Assembly (NCBI GenBank): GCA_963845425.1
Contig: CAWJSC010000002.1
Location: 186,001-250,000 of the forward strand
Direction of reading: 5' to 3'
From: DATDAH01 sp963845425
GTDB taxonomy: Bacteria > Actinomycetota > Acidimicrobiia > Acidimicrobiales > DATDAH01
Length of the DNA stretch: 64,000 nt
Each line of letters begins with the position of its first letter. The first letter of the stretch is position 1. This document shows positions 44,764 through 52,952 of this stretch, one piece after another. A program made the position numbers and the translations under genes. The notes beneath the pieces were generated by a model. The model did no database searches. It saw only the letters and a program-made list of their open reading frames with translations, and had not been told where the DNA came from.

Positions 44764-45549
44764 ATGACGGGACGGTTGGACGGACGGGTCGCGGTGGTGA
44801 CCGGCGCGGGAGACGGCATCGGCCGGGCCGTCGCCGGGCGCTTCGTCAAAGAAGGGGCCCGGGTGCTGGTGGCCGAGCTCGACCCGGACAAGGGAGCGGC
44901 GGCGGCCGAGGCGCTCGGTCCCGACACCCGTTTCCTGCTCACCGACGTGTCTCGCAAGGGGGACGTGCTGGCGATGGTGGCCCACGCCGTCGACACCTGG
45001 GGCACCGTCGACGTCCTGGTGAACAACGCGTGGGGCGGCGGACGCCTCAGCAAGGTCGAGAACAAGAGCGACGAGCTCTTCGCCCACGGCTTCGGCGTCG
45101 GGTTCTACGGCCCGGTGTGGGCCATGCAGGCGGCCTTCCCCCACATGCGGGACCAGGGCTACGGCCGGATCATCAACCTCTGCTCGCTCAACGGGGTCAA
45201 CGCCCACATCGGCACCGCCGAGTACAACTCGGCCAAGGAGGCCCTCCGGGCCCTCACCCGGACCGCGGCTCGGGAGTGGGCGCCCCACGGCATCACCGCC
45301 AACGTCATCTGCCCGGGCGCCAAGACCGCAGCGTCCCGGGCGGTGTTCGCCGAGCACCCCGAACTGGAGCTCCTGGCCGATGGCGCGAACCCCATGGGCC
45401 GCCTCGGCGACCCCGACGAGGACATCGCCCCGGTGGCCCTGTTCCTGGCCTCCGAGGACTGCCGCTACCTCACGGGCAACACGCTCTTCGTGGACGGCGG
45501 CAGCCACATCAACGGGTCCCCCTGGGCCCCGGAGCTGCCCGAGGACTGA
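44764..45549 (+). CDS. Short-chain dehydrogenase/reductase (SDR)
   Basis: The 261-residue SDR has TGAGDGIG (about 14-21), VAELDPDK after beta-2 (acidic, NAD-type), NNAWGGG in place of the usual NNAG, a serine in LCSLNGVNAH, YNSAK as the catalytic Tyr-x3-Lys, and the C-terminal GNTLFVDGGSHINGS. GGGGGTGGC precedes the ATG. It stands alone on the plus strand after the M1 peptidase. The NNAWGGG variant is seen in actinobacterial SDRs for bulky hydrophobic alcohols, but the substrate cannot be stated. Confidence 0.88.
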   Translation: MTGRLDGRVAVVTGAGDGIGRAVAGRFVKEGARVLVAELDPDKGAAAAEALGPDTRFLLTDVSRKGDVLAMVAHAVDTWGTVDVLVNNAWGGGRLSKVENKSDELFAHGFGVGFYGPVWAMQAAFPHMRDQGYGRIINLCSLNGVNAHIGTAEYNSAKEALRALTRTAAREWAPHGITANVICPGAKTAASRAVFAEHPELELLADGANPMGRLGDPDEDIAPVALFLASEDCRYLTGNTLFVDGGSHINGSPWAPELPED

Positions 45550-45612
45550 CCGCCGACGCCCGACGCTCCGCTGTGGGAAGCTGCCGGAGGAATCGGCGCT
45601 CGGGAGGATCCG

Positions 45613-46068
45613 GTGTTCCAGCGAATCGTCGTCGGGGTGAACCAGGCGAGCACAGCCGCGTCGGCGGCCGAACGGGCCCTGGAACTGGGCCAGCTCACCG
45701 GTGGGGAGGTCCACCTCGTGTGCGCCCTCGGCGGGGCCGAGCGCGGCGCGCCGCTTTCCGCGATGGTCCCCGGCGCCGCGCTCGCCGGCGGAGCGCCGCC
45801 GACGGACGCACCCGGTCAGGGCGATGCCCGGACCCACGCCGAGAACTTTCTGGCTCGGCTGTCCCGGTCCTCGACCGCCCGCTCCCGCAACCACGTCCTG
45901 CCCGGCGAGCCGGCCGAGATGATCCTGCAGGTGGCCGAGGAGGTCGACGCCGATCTCATCGTCGTCGGCAGCAAAGGCATGCATGGCGCCCGTCGCGTGC
46001 TGGGCAGCGTCCCCAACACGATCAGCCATCAGGCCGACTGCTCGGTGCTCATCGTCCAAACCGCCTGA
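45613..46068 (+). CDS. Universal stress protein, single domain
   Basis: This 151-residue USP has FQRIVVGVNQASTAASAAERALELG at the N-terminus and the ATP-binding end VGSKGMHGARRVLGSVPNTISHQADCSVLIVQTA (key pattern G-x2-G-x9-G-S-x-P). GGGAGG precedes the GTG start. Unlike the USPs at 18-20 kb it has no DevR-type box, and it has a Gly/Ala-rich insertion (about residues 50-75), so it is probably outside the dormancy regulon. Confidence 0.88.
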   Translation: MFQRIVVGVNQASTAASAAERALELGQLTGGEVHLVCALGGAERGAPLSAMVPGAALAGGAPPTDAPGQGDARTHAENFLARLSRSSTARSRNHVLPGEPAEMILQVAEEVDADLIVVGSKGMHGARRVLGSVPNTISHQADCSVLIVQTA

Positions 46069-46141
46069 AGGCGGCCGGGGGCGGCGACGTAGCCCGTGAA
46101 CGGCGGCGGGGCCCGCCAGGCGCGACCGCGCTCTCCATTCC

Positions 46142-47356
46142 TCAGGCGTCGGCCGGTGGGGCGATGTACTCGAAGTGGCCGCTGTCGGGGATGAGCCAGA
46201 GGTCCCCCGAGCCGAAGCCCCAGCGCTCGAAGACCGCCACCAGGCGCTGGTCCTGGACGGTGCTGGTGCCGGTGGGGTTCACCGAGAAGTTCAGGTCGAC
46301 CGCCGCGCCCCACGCGTGGCGGGAGAGTTGGCTGCTACCGGCGATCGTGCGGGGGTTGAAGCACCCCTCGAAGCTGGCCACGAGATGGGCCAGGTTGGCG
46401 GCGACCAGTTCGGCCAGCGCCCCTCGCAGGGCGGGCAACAGGGCCCGGTGGCACGTCGTGCGCCCCAGGACAGGGAGATCGACGGTGACGATGTTGTCCG
46501 CGACCCAGTCCGGGTCGAGGGTGACGGGACCCGACCCGGCGGACCGGTAGGCGAACTCGCCGAAGCGGGCCTTGATCAGCGCCTGGGGCAGGACGGCGTC
46601 GGCGTGGCGGAGGAACGGGGTCTCCCCCGCGGCGCGGGTGCGGACGGCCGCACCGGTGACCGACCGGATGGCCCCGTCCAGCGGGGCCCGGTCGCCCTGG
46701 TGGTGCAGCAGGACGTACCGCTCGGTGGCCACCCCGATGGTCGCCCCGGTGGCCGGGCTGACCACCGCCTCGGCTCCGGCGACGCTGAGGTCGGGCACGA
46801 CGCCGACCACCGTGAGCGGGGGACCCGTGGCCAGTTGCAGGCGGCCTCCGACGGCGAGACGGCGCAGGGTGGCCGAGGTCTCGCTCAGGACGACCTCGTC
46901 AGGCCCCAGGGCCCCGAGGACCCGCCGCACGGCGGGAGCCACGAACCGCCCGAAGGCCCTCGGATCGACGGCCAACACGTCGAGCGGCAGCGCCCAGCCG
47001 GGCCGCACGCGGTCGACGACGCGTCGCGCACCGTCCTCGGTCTCGACCAGGCCCCGGAGGTCGCCCCGGACGACGGTGAGGTCCCGGACCCCGGGCAGGC
47101 CCCGCACGGCGTCGGCGAAGCCGGTCGGCAGCCCCCCGGCCGTCCAGGCCAGCAGGACGCGGTCCTCCACCGGCGGGGCGGTCGTGGGCGCCGGGGCCGT
47201 GGGCGGCGGAGTGGCGGGGGGGACCGTCGGAGCGTTCGTCGTCGCCGTGGTCGACGGTGACGGCGACGGCCCGCTGTCACCCAGGGCCAACGCGCTCCCC
47301 AGGCCGACCGCGAGGCCGATCAGGAGGGCGGCGAGGACGACGAGGGCCCGCCTCAC
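46142..47356 (-). CDS. M15 family D-Ala-D-Ala carboxypeptidase with extra extracytoplasmic domain
   Basis: The 404-residue protein has an N-terminal signal anchor (RRALVVLAALLIGLAVGLGSALALG), a Pro/Thr-rich linker (about 30-65), a domain of about 170 residues, and a C-terminal M15 peptidase. Zinc residues are His347 and Asp354 in SRHAWGAAVDL and His394 in SGHFEY. The middle domain has GGRLQLATGPPLTVVGVVPD and similar strands that recall MacB/FtsX periplasmic domains. The GTG start overlaps the anti-sigma factor stop (GTGA), so sigma, anti-sigma and peptidase form one coupled row, suggesting cell-wall stress control. Confidence 0.78.
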   Translation of the reverse strand: MRRALVVLAALLIGLAVGLGSALALGDSGPSPSPSTTATTNAPTVPPATPPPTAPAPTTAPPVEDRVLLAWTAGGLPTGFADAVRGLPGVRDLTVVRGDLRGLVETEDGARRVVDRVRPGWALPLDVLAVDPRAFGRFVAPAVRRVLGALGPDEVVLSETSATLRRLAVGGRLQLATGPPLTVVGVVPDLSVAGAEAVVSPATGATIGVATERYVLLHHQGDRAPLDGAIRSVTGAAVRTRAAGETPFLRHADAVLPQALIKARFGEFAYRSAGSGPVTLDPDWVADNIVTVDLPVLGRTTCHRALLPALRGALAELVAANLAHLVASFEGCFNPRTIAGSSQLSRHAWGAAVDLNFSVNPTGTSTVQDQRLVAVFERWGFGSGDLWLIPDSGHFEYIAPPADA

Positions 47357-49203
47357 AGCGGGGTCAGCCCCTCGGCCACGGCCAGCAGCTCCGCCCGGTC
47401 CAGCCCCGTGCCCTGCAGCGTCAGGACCAGCCCCGACTCCACCCATTCCAGGCGGTTGGGCCCGGGCGCGTAGCGGGCGTCGACCCCCCGCACGCGGACG
47501 CTCTCGTAGACCAGCTCGGTCGGCTGGGCGATGCGGCGACCGGGCGTCTGTTGGAACAGGAGGCGCCGGTCGCCCGCCCCCGCCGTGAACAGCACCGCCG
47601 TCGCCCCGTCGACCCGTCCCGCCGCGGCTTCGAACCCCTCCACCTCGAGCCCCAATGCCCCGGGCACCGACCGACGGATGACCTCCGGCGACGCGGAGCG
47701 CACCTCGGGCCAGCCCGGCGGCAGGTCGACCGACGCGACCCCGGAGGCCGCCACGACGGCGAGCAGCGCCTCGGTGCCCACCGAGCCGTCCACCACCAGG
47801 TCGAGGTCCTCGCCGTGCCGGGCCACCCGCCGACCGTCGGGGCTGACGAACACCTCACCGTCGCCCCGCCGAACCGGCCGCACCAGCGGACCGAGCGCGC
47901 CGAAGAGGCCCCGCCCAGACCAGGCGTCGGTGGCCTGCAGTCGGATCCACGCCCGCCCGTCGGTCCAGGACCACACGGCGGTCGGGGTCGGGCCGTCGAT
48001 GCGCCCGACCCGACCGAGGGTGAACCCTTCAGGCGCGACCGGCTCGAGGTCCAGGCCGGTCGGGCCGGGGCGGAACCCGGCGTCGCCGGCAATGGTCCCC
48101 GCGGGCGGGGTGAAGCCACCGGCCGGCGGCGCGGCCAGGCGCAGGTCGGTGACCTCCATGGCGATGATCGCCAGGCCCGGCCGGTCGGCGTACCCCCGTT
48201 GGGCGGCCCAGGCCCGGCGCCCCGGGTCGGCCGACGCGAGCACCCGGAGCCGCAAGGGAACCATGTCTTCGGCGTCCAACGACAACTCGACCCGGTCGGT
48301 GGGGTGGACCGCCCGCAGGTTGCCGGCCGGAGCCAGCCCCGCGAGGAGGGGGGCCACCTGCGCCGCGGCGACGGTGACCTCGACGGTCCGTCGCCCAGCC
48401 ACGGTGCCCTCACCGACCACCTCTGCGGTGTCGCGGTCGGAGAAGCTGCGCACGGGCACGACCAGCTCGAGGGGGACCGGGGCGTCGTCGGCGAACGGCG
48501 GCCGCCCGCTCACCGTCCGTTCCCTCGGGGCCGAGGAGCATCCGGGCTGGGCGACCGACGGGCAGTCGGGCACTCCGGTGGCCACCCAGGTGGCGCCGTC
48601 GGTGCGCAGGTCCACGTCGTTGGGCCGCCAGGCGCCGCTGGGGTAGGTCGAGACGTCCCTCCAGCGCAGGACCAGGGACTCCGGCGCCCGGTAGTCGAGC
48701 GAGCCGGTGTACCGCCGCTCGGGCACCGCCGGGTTCCAGCCCCGCTCGGTGAGGAGGAGCTCGGCCTGTAGCCCGTCAACCCGGGCCTGGGCCGCGGCCA
48801 CCCGTGCGGGCAGGCTCTCGGCCGCGACGGGGCGAGGACCGTCGTCGCCCACCCCGACCAGGTTGACCCCGATCAGCACGCCGACGGCCAGCGCGGCCGC
48901 GGCCACGGCGACCAGCGACCGGCTCCCCCGCCGTCGCATCCCGCTCTGGGTACGGGGGTTCGCGCCCTGGTTCGACGGTGAGCACCCGGAATCGACGGCT
49001 TCCGCCTCGAGGCGGGACCGGACCGCCGTGGCCACGTCGGGGACCTCGCCCACGGCCTCGAAGCGCAGGCGGCGACGGAGGTCCTCCGCCGAGTCGAGGA
49101 ACGTCCGGCAGGACGCGCAGCGGGCCACGTGCTCGTCCAGGCCCTCGGGTGACAGGCCGTCGAGGCGTTCGGACACCCGGCCGCGGGCATCGGTGCAGGT
49201 CAC
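47353..49203 (-). CDS. Zinc-finger anti-sigma factor with large extracytoplasmic sensor domain
   Basis: The 616-residue protein begins with an anti-sigma zinc-binding segment, His25-x3-Cys29-x2-Cys32 (EHVARCASC), and a helix DLRRRLRFEAVG. One membrane helix follows at about 97-117, then about 500 extracytoplasmic residues in two similar beta-rich halves with GxDLRT/LDLEP-type strands reminiscent of LolA/MucB lipoprotein-binding domains. The GTG at 49203 overlaps the sigma-factor stop by 4 bp. It should hold the ECF sigma factor at the membrane until an envelope signal. The sensor size is unusual; most ZAS proteins are under 300 residues. Confidence 0.8.
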   Translation of the reverse strand: MTCTDARGRVSERLDGLSPEGLDEHVARCASCRTFLDSAEDLRRRLRFEAVGEVPDVATAVRSRLEAEAVDSGCSPSNQGANPRTQSGMRRRGSRSLVAVAAAALAVGVLIGVNLVGVGDDGPRPVAAESLPARVAAAQARVDGLQAELLLTERGWNPAVPERRYTGSLDYRAPESLVLRWRDVSTYPSGAWRPNDVDLRTDGATWVATGVPDCPSVAQPGCSSAPRERTVSGRPPFADDAPVPLELVVPVRSFSDRDTAEVVGEGTVAGRRTVEVTVAAAQVAPLLAGLAPAGNLRAVHPTDRVELSLDAEDMVPLRLRVLASADPGRRAWAAQRGYADRPGLAIIAMEVTDLRLAAPPAGGFTPPAGTIAGDAGFRPGPTGLDLEPVAPEGFTLGRVGRIDGPTPTAVWSWTDGRAWIRLQATDAWSGRGLFGALGPLVRPVRRGDGEVFVSPDGRRVARHGEDLDLVVDGSVGTEALLAVVAASGVASVDLPPGWPEVRSASPEVIRRSVPGALGLEVEGFEAAAGRVDGATAVLFTAGAGDRRLLFQQTPGRRIAQPTELVYESVRVRGVDARYAPGPNRLEWVESGLVLTLQGTGLDRAELLAVAEGLTPL

Positions 49204-49738
49204 CGGGCCTGGCTCCCGGCCTCGCCGGTGTCGGCGGCCATCCAGGCCACCAGCCGCTCCCGGGCCTGGTGGACCCGGCTCTTCACGGTGCCCTCCGGCA
49301 CCCCCAGGATCACCGCGGCCTCCCGGTAGCGGTAGCCCAGCACCTCGACCACGAGCAGGGCCTCCCGCAGCTTCGGGCTGAGGGCGTCGAGGCCGGCCGT
49401 CAACTCGGCCCCGCCCTCGGGCGACGGTCCCGTGGCGACCACGGGCACCCCGTCCAGCAGGCGGGCGCCCCGGTCGCGCGCCGCAGCGCGTCGATGCCGG
49501 CGTTCCGAGCGATCTGGAACAGCCACGTGGAGAACCGGGACTGGTGGGCGAAGCCGGCCAGATTGCGGTACGCCCGCAGGAAGGTCTCCTGGGCGAGGTC
49601 CTCGGCCAGGCCGGGATCCCGCACGAGGTGACACAGGAAGCGCCAGACCGGCTGCTGGTACAGCCGCACCAGGGCCTCGAACGCGTCGAGGTCCCCTGCC
49701 GTCGCCGCCCGGAGCAGGACCGGATCCGGCTCTTCCAC
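49200..49738 (-). pseudogene. ECF RNA polymerase sigma factor, frameshifted as sequenced
   Basis: Region 2 is in one frame: DPVLLRAATAGDLDAFEALV, LAEDLAQETFLRAYRNL, FSTWLFQIARNAGIDALRR. Region 4 is in another: LDALSPKLREALLVVEVLGYRYREAAVILGVPEGTVKSRVHQARERL. The break is in CGGCGCGCGACC near 49478-49490. Removing one GC gives DALRRDRGARLLDG and joins both parts into a normal ECF sigma factor of about 180 residues. The GTG at 49738 is 7 nt after TAGGCC. The coupled, intact anti-sigma gene argues for a functional locus and a sequencing or recent slippage error. Confidence 0.8.
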
Positions 49739-49873
49739 GGGTCCCGGCCTACTCGCGGCCAACGGGCGTCGTCCACCCGTTCGGGCCTCGGCACGGCTGC
49801 ACGGTGACTGTGACGCCCGGTGGGCCCGAATGGTTCGGTGAACCTTGGCCGCCGCTTCGGCGTCTCACCGGGC

Positions 49874-51115
49874 ATGCGACAGCGACCGTTCCCCCTCCTC
49901 GGCACCCTCCTCCCCCTGGCTGCCCTGCTCCTACTGGCGGCGGCGTGCGGCGAGGCCGACGCCGGAAACCGGGCCGCGGCGCCCGCCGTGGTGCCCGACG
50001 GCCCCCTCCACCTGCCGACGGTCGACGGCCTGGCCGCCGTCGACGCCCGCAGTGGGGCGGTGGCCTACGAGGCGCCCGGCGCGGTGGCGTCCGCCGACGG
50101 GTTGGTGGTGGCCCGCGCCGTCGTCCGCCCCGACCGCACCACCCGGGTCCTCTGGCTGGACCCCACCGACGGTCACCGCACCGCAAGTGCCCGGATCGAC
50201 GAGCCGGCGGCCATCCGGGTCGTCGCCCCCGACGGTCGGGTGGCGCTGGGGCCGCCGGACATCCCCCTCGGCGGGCTCGTGCGCCCGGTGGCCCGGTCCG
50301 CCACCGCCCTCACCGTGGCCGCGCCCGACGGCACGGTGCGCACGTACCGCCTGGACGGGAGCATCGAGCCCGAGGCCTTCAGCACCGACGGGGCCAGCCT
50401 GTTCGTGCTCGGCTTCACCCCCGCCGAGAACCCGACCGAGTACCAGGTCAACAAGCTGGACCTCGCCACCGGCGAGATCGACGGCGTCTACGGCCAGGAC
50501 AGCCCCGACGAGCGCCAGGAGCGCATGGGCGGCACCGCCCGCACCCAGGCGTGGGACCCCGAAGGCGACGTCGTGTACACGCTCTACAGCCAGGAGGTCG
50601 ACGGCCGGCCGGCGTCGTTCATCCACGTCCTCGATCTCGACGAGGGCTGGGCCTTCTGCCTGGATCTCCCCCAGGCGATCGGCTGGTCGGCGCCGGCGGC
50701 ATTGGCCGTGTCCCCCGACGGTGGCCGCCTGTGGGTGGCCGATGCCGCCGGCCACGGCGCGGTCGTCGACACCGGGGCCCTCGAGGTGCTCGACGCCGGC
50801 CGCTTCCGGTCACCCGGCCCCTACGGCCTCGCCGCCGTCAGCGACGGCGAGCGCCTCTACCTCGGCTCCGGGGACCGCGTCACCGTGCTGAACGGCGATG
50901 ACCTCTCCCGGCTGGCCCGCTGGCGGACGACCCGGACGATCATCACCCTGCGCCTTCACCTGGCCGACGAGCGCCTGGTGGCGGTGACCGACGGGCAACT
51001 CACGACCTTCCCGTTGCGGTCCCCGGAGCGAGATCCCGCGGGCCGGGACCTGCCCTTCTCCCAACCGATCGTGGTCACCGACCCCGCCCTCACGAACGCT
51101 GAATGCGCGTGTTGA
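49874..51115 (+). CDS. Lipoprotein with beta-propeller-like repeats
   Basis: The 413-residue protein has a lipoprotein signal peptide ending LAAAC, with Cys25 as the lipidation site. The mature part has repeated strand units, for example DGLAAVDARSGAVAYE, LTVAAPDGTVRTYRLDG, NKLDLATGEIDGVYG, ALAVSPDGGRLWVADAAG and LYLGSGDRVTVLNGDDL, each similar to WD40/PQQ/YVTN blades. This implies a six- to seven-bladed propeller at the outer face of the membrane. It ends with ECAC, an unusual two-Cys tail. ATG 49874 gives the shortest clean signal peptide. Its role is unknown; binding or sensing is more likely than catalysis. Confidence 0.7.
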   Translation: MRQRPFPLLGTLLPLAALLLLAAACGEADAGNRAAAPAVVPDGPLHLPTVDGLAAVDARSGAVAYEAPGAVASADGLVVARAVVRPDRTTRVLWLDPTDGHRTASARIDEPAAIRVVAPDGRVALGPPDIPLGGLVRPVARSATALTVAAPDGTVRTYRLDGSIEPEAFSTDGASLFVLGFTPAENPTEYQVNKLDLATGEIDGVYGQDSPDERQERMGGTARTQAWDPEGDVVYTLYSQEVDGRPASFIHVLDLDEGWAFCLDLPQAIGWSAPAALAVSPDGGRLWVADAAGHGAVVDTGALEVLDAGRFRSPGPYGLAAVSDGERLYLGSGDRVTVLNGDDLSRLARWRTTRTIITLRLHLADERLVAVTDGQLTTFPLRSPERDPAGRDLPFSQPIVVTDPALTNAECAC

Positions 51116-51238
51116 GGGTCACCAGCCCGGCGGGCTCTACCCGGCCGAGACCCTGATCCGGGCCCTGTCGGGCGAGGTGGCAGAAACAGTGGGGACCATG
51201 TCATTGACGCCATCGGCCACCCGGGGCACCCTCGGGGG

Positions 51239-52198
51239 GTGCAGCGCGTGGTCATCGTCACCTTCCCCGGCCTCCAACCGCTGGACGCGGTCGGCCCTCA
51301 CGAGGTCTTCGCCGGGGCCAACCGGGGTCTCCCGGCCGACGAGCGGTACCAGATCGAGGTGGTCGCGCGGGAGCCAGGCCCCGTCACCACCGAGAGCGGC
51401 CTGGTGCTGCACGCGGCGGGCCTGGGCGGCGCCGCCGGGATCGGGACGCTGCTGCTGACCGGCGGCGGCGGGGTGACCGAGGCCGCCGAGGACGAGGCCC
51501 TCGTCGAGTGGATCCGGCGGGCCGCCGCAGGGGCCGACCGGGTGGCGACCGTCTGCAGCGGGACCTTCCTGGCCGGCGCCGCCGGCCTGATCGACGGGCG
51601 TCGGGTCACCACGCACTGGGCCGGGGCCGGCCGCCTCGCCGAGCGCCATCCCACCGCCGTGGTCGACCCCGACCCGATCTACCTCCGCGACGGCGACCTC
51701 TGGACGTCCGCCGGGGTGACCGCCGGCATCGACCTGGCCCTGGCCCTCGTAGAGGAGGACCACGGCGCCGAGCTGGCCCAGACCATAGCCCGCTGGCTGG
51801 TGATGTTCCTGCGCCGCCCCGGTGGCCAGTCCCAGTTCGCCGTGCCGGTGTGGACCGACGCCGTCGCCCCCGGGCCGATCCGCCAGGCCCAGGACCTGGT
51901 CCACGCCGAGCCCGGGGCCGACTGGCGGGTCGAGGCGTTGGCCCGACGGGTCGGCCTCAGCCCCCGCCACTTCAGCCGCTCGTTCAGCGAACAGGTGGGC
52001 CAGTCGCCGGGGCACTACGTGACCACGGTGCGGGTCGAGGCCGCCCGCCGCCTGCTCGAGCAGGAGCCCACGGCGACCATCGCCGTGGTCGCTCGCCGCT
52101 GCGGGTTCGGCACTGCCGAGAGCCTGCGCCGGGCCTTCCTCCGCCGCCTCGGGGTGCCCCCCGAGCAGTACCGCCGCCGCTTCGCCGTCACCCCCTGA
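51239..52198 (+). CDS. GlxA/FtrA-like transcriptional regulator: DJ-1/PfpI domain plus AraC HTH
   Basis: The 319-residue protein has a DJ-1/PfpI-like domain (about 1-190) with the nucleophile-elbow region VCSGTFLAGAAGLIDGRRVTTHW, and an AraC-type double helix-turn-helix (about 205-315) containing VGLSPRHFSRSFSEQVGQSPGHYVTTVRVEAARRLLE in conserved order. Members sense small molecules such as nicotinic or amino-acid derivatives. GTG 51239 is one possible start; GTG 51248 fits the CGGGGGG ribosome site better. The target is probably the DJ-1 gene 33 bp downstream. Confidence 0.87.
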   Translation: MQRVVIVTFPGLQPLDAVGPHEVFAGANRGLPADERYQIEVVAREPGPVTTESGLVLHAAGLGGAAGIGTLLLTGGGGVTEAAEDEALVEWIRRAAAGADRVATVCSGTFLAGAAGLIDGRRVTTHWAGAGRLAERHPTAVVDPDPIYLRDGDLWTSAGVTAGIDLALALVEEDHGAELAQTIARWLVMFLRRPGGQSQFAVPVWTDAVAPGPIRQAQDLVHAEPGADWRVEALARRVGLSPRHFSRSFSEQVGQSPGHYVTTVRVEAARRLLEQEPTATIAVVARRCGFGTAESLRRAFLRRLGVPPEQYRRRFAVTP

Positions 52199-52231
52199 AC
52201 CACCCCACCACCCACCGACCAGGAGCCCACC

Positions 52232-52870
52232 GTGCAGATCGCCATCCCCCTCTACCAGCGCCTCACCGCCCTCGACGCGATCGGGCCCTACGAGGTGCTC
52301 CAGCGCCTCCCCGGGGCCACGGTGACCTTCGTGGGCACCCAGGTCGGTGAGGTCCGCACCGAGAACGGCTTCCTCGGCCTGACCGTCGACGCCCTCGTCG
52401 GCGACCTTCCCCAGCCCGACGTCATCGTCGTGCCCGGCGGCATCGGCAGCCGGGAGGCGGTCGAGGACGGCGTGCTCGTCGACTGGATCCGCTCGGCCCA
52501 CGACACCACCACCTTCACGACCAGCGTGTGCACCGGCTCCTTCGTGCTGGGCGCGGCCGGGCTGCTGGCGGGCCTGACGGCCACCACTCACTGGAGCGTC
52601 CTGAACGAGCTCGAGGCCTACGGCGCCGTGCCCACGACGGACCGGGTGGTCGAGCACCTGGACCAGCGGATCATCACCGCCGCCGGCGTCTCCTCCGGGA
52701 TCGACATGGCCCTGCGCCTGAGCGAGCTGCTGGTCGACGACGTGGCCGCCAAGGCCATGCAGCTCATGATCGAGTACGACCCCCAGCCCCCCTTCGACGC
52801 CGGTCACCTCGACCGGGCGGGCGACGCCGTGGTCGAGCGGGTCATCGAGTACGCCGCCCTCAAGGACTGA
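52232..52870 (+). CDS. DJ-1/PfpI family protein (isonitrile-hydratase-like)
   Basis: This 212-residue stand-alone DJ-1/PfpI protein has VIVVPGGIGSR, an elbow Cys in TSVCTGSFVLGAAGLLAG, and ATTHWSVLNELEAYGA. The acid/Cys pattern is that of InhA-type isonitrile hydratases and related deglycase-like enzymes; activity is not certain. AGGAG lies 7 nt before the GTG. It pairs with the GlxA-like regulator upstream, a common regulator-enzyme pair where the regulator carries the same domain as the enzyme. Confidence 0.87.
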   Translation: MQIAIPLYQRLTALDAIGPYEVLQRLPGATVTFVGTQVGEVRTENGFLGLTVDALVGDLPQPDVIVVPGGIGSREAVEDGVLVDWIRSAHDTTTFTTSVCTGSFVLGAAGLLAGLTATTHWSVLNELEAYGAVPTTDRVVEHLDQRIITAAGVSSGIDMALRLSELLVDDVAAKAMQLMIEYDPQPPFDAGHLDRAGDAVVERVIEYAALKD

Positions 52871-52939
52871 TCGCGCCTACTCCCCGGGGCGTACGGCCGG
52901 ATACCTCCCGGGGCCGACGACGGCGGCCGGGGCCTGCCG

Positions 52940-52945
52940 TAACGT
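52940..52945 (+). promoter_or_regulatory. Leaderless -10 (TAACGT) of the second two-component system
   Basis: TAACGT is followed by exactly 7 nt and the GTG of the histidine kinase, with no Shine-Dalgarno, as in other leaderless starts in this window. Confidence 0.5.
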
Positions 52946-52952
52946 CGAGCGG

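Noticed and set aside
43020..45065. 681-codon minus-strand frame opposite the M1 peptidase
   Set aside because: Antisense artefact of GC-rich codons; the plus strand encodes HELAH and the matching distal Glu.
47353..49905. An 850-residue protein including the anti-sigma factor
   Set aside because: Its first 234 residues are an Arg/Pro-rich shadow of the sigma-factor gene; the zinc-finger start at GTG 49203 is coupled to the sigma stop.
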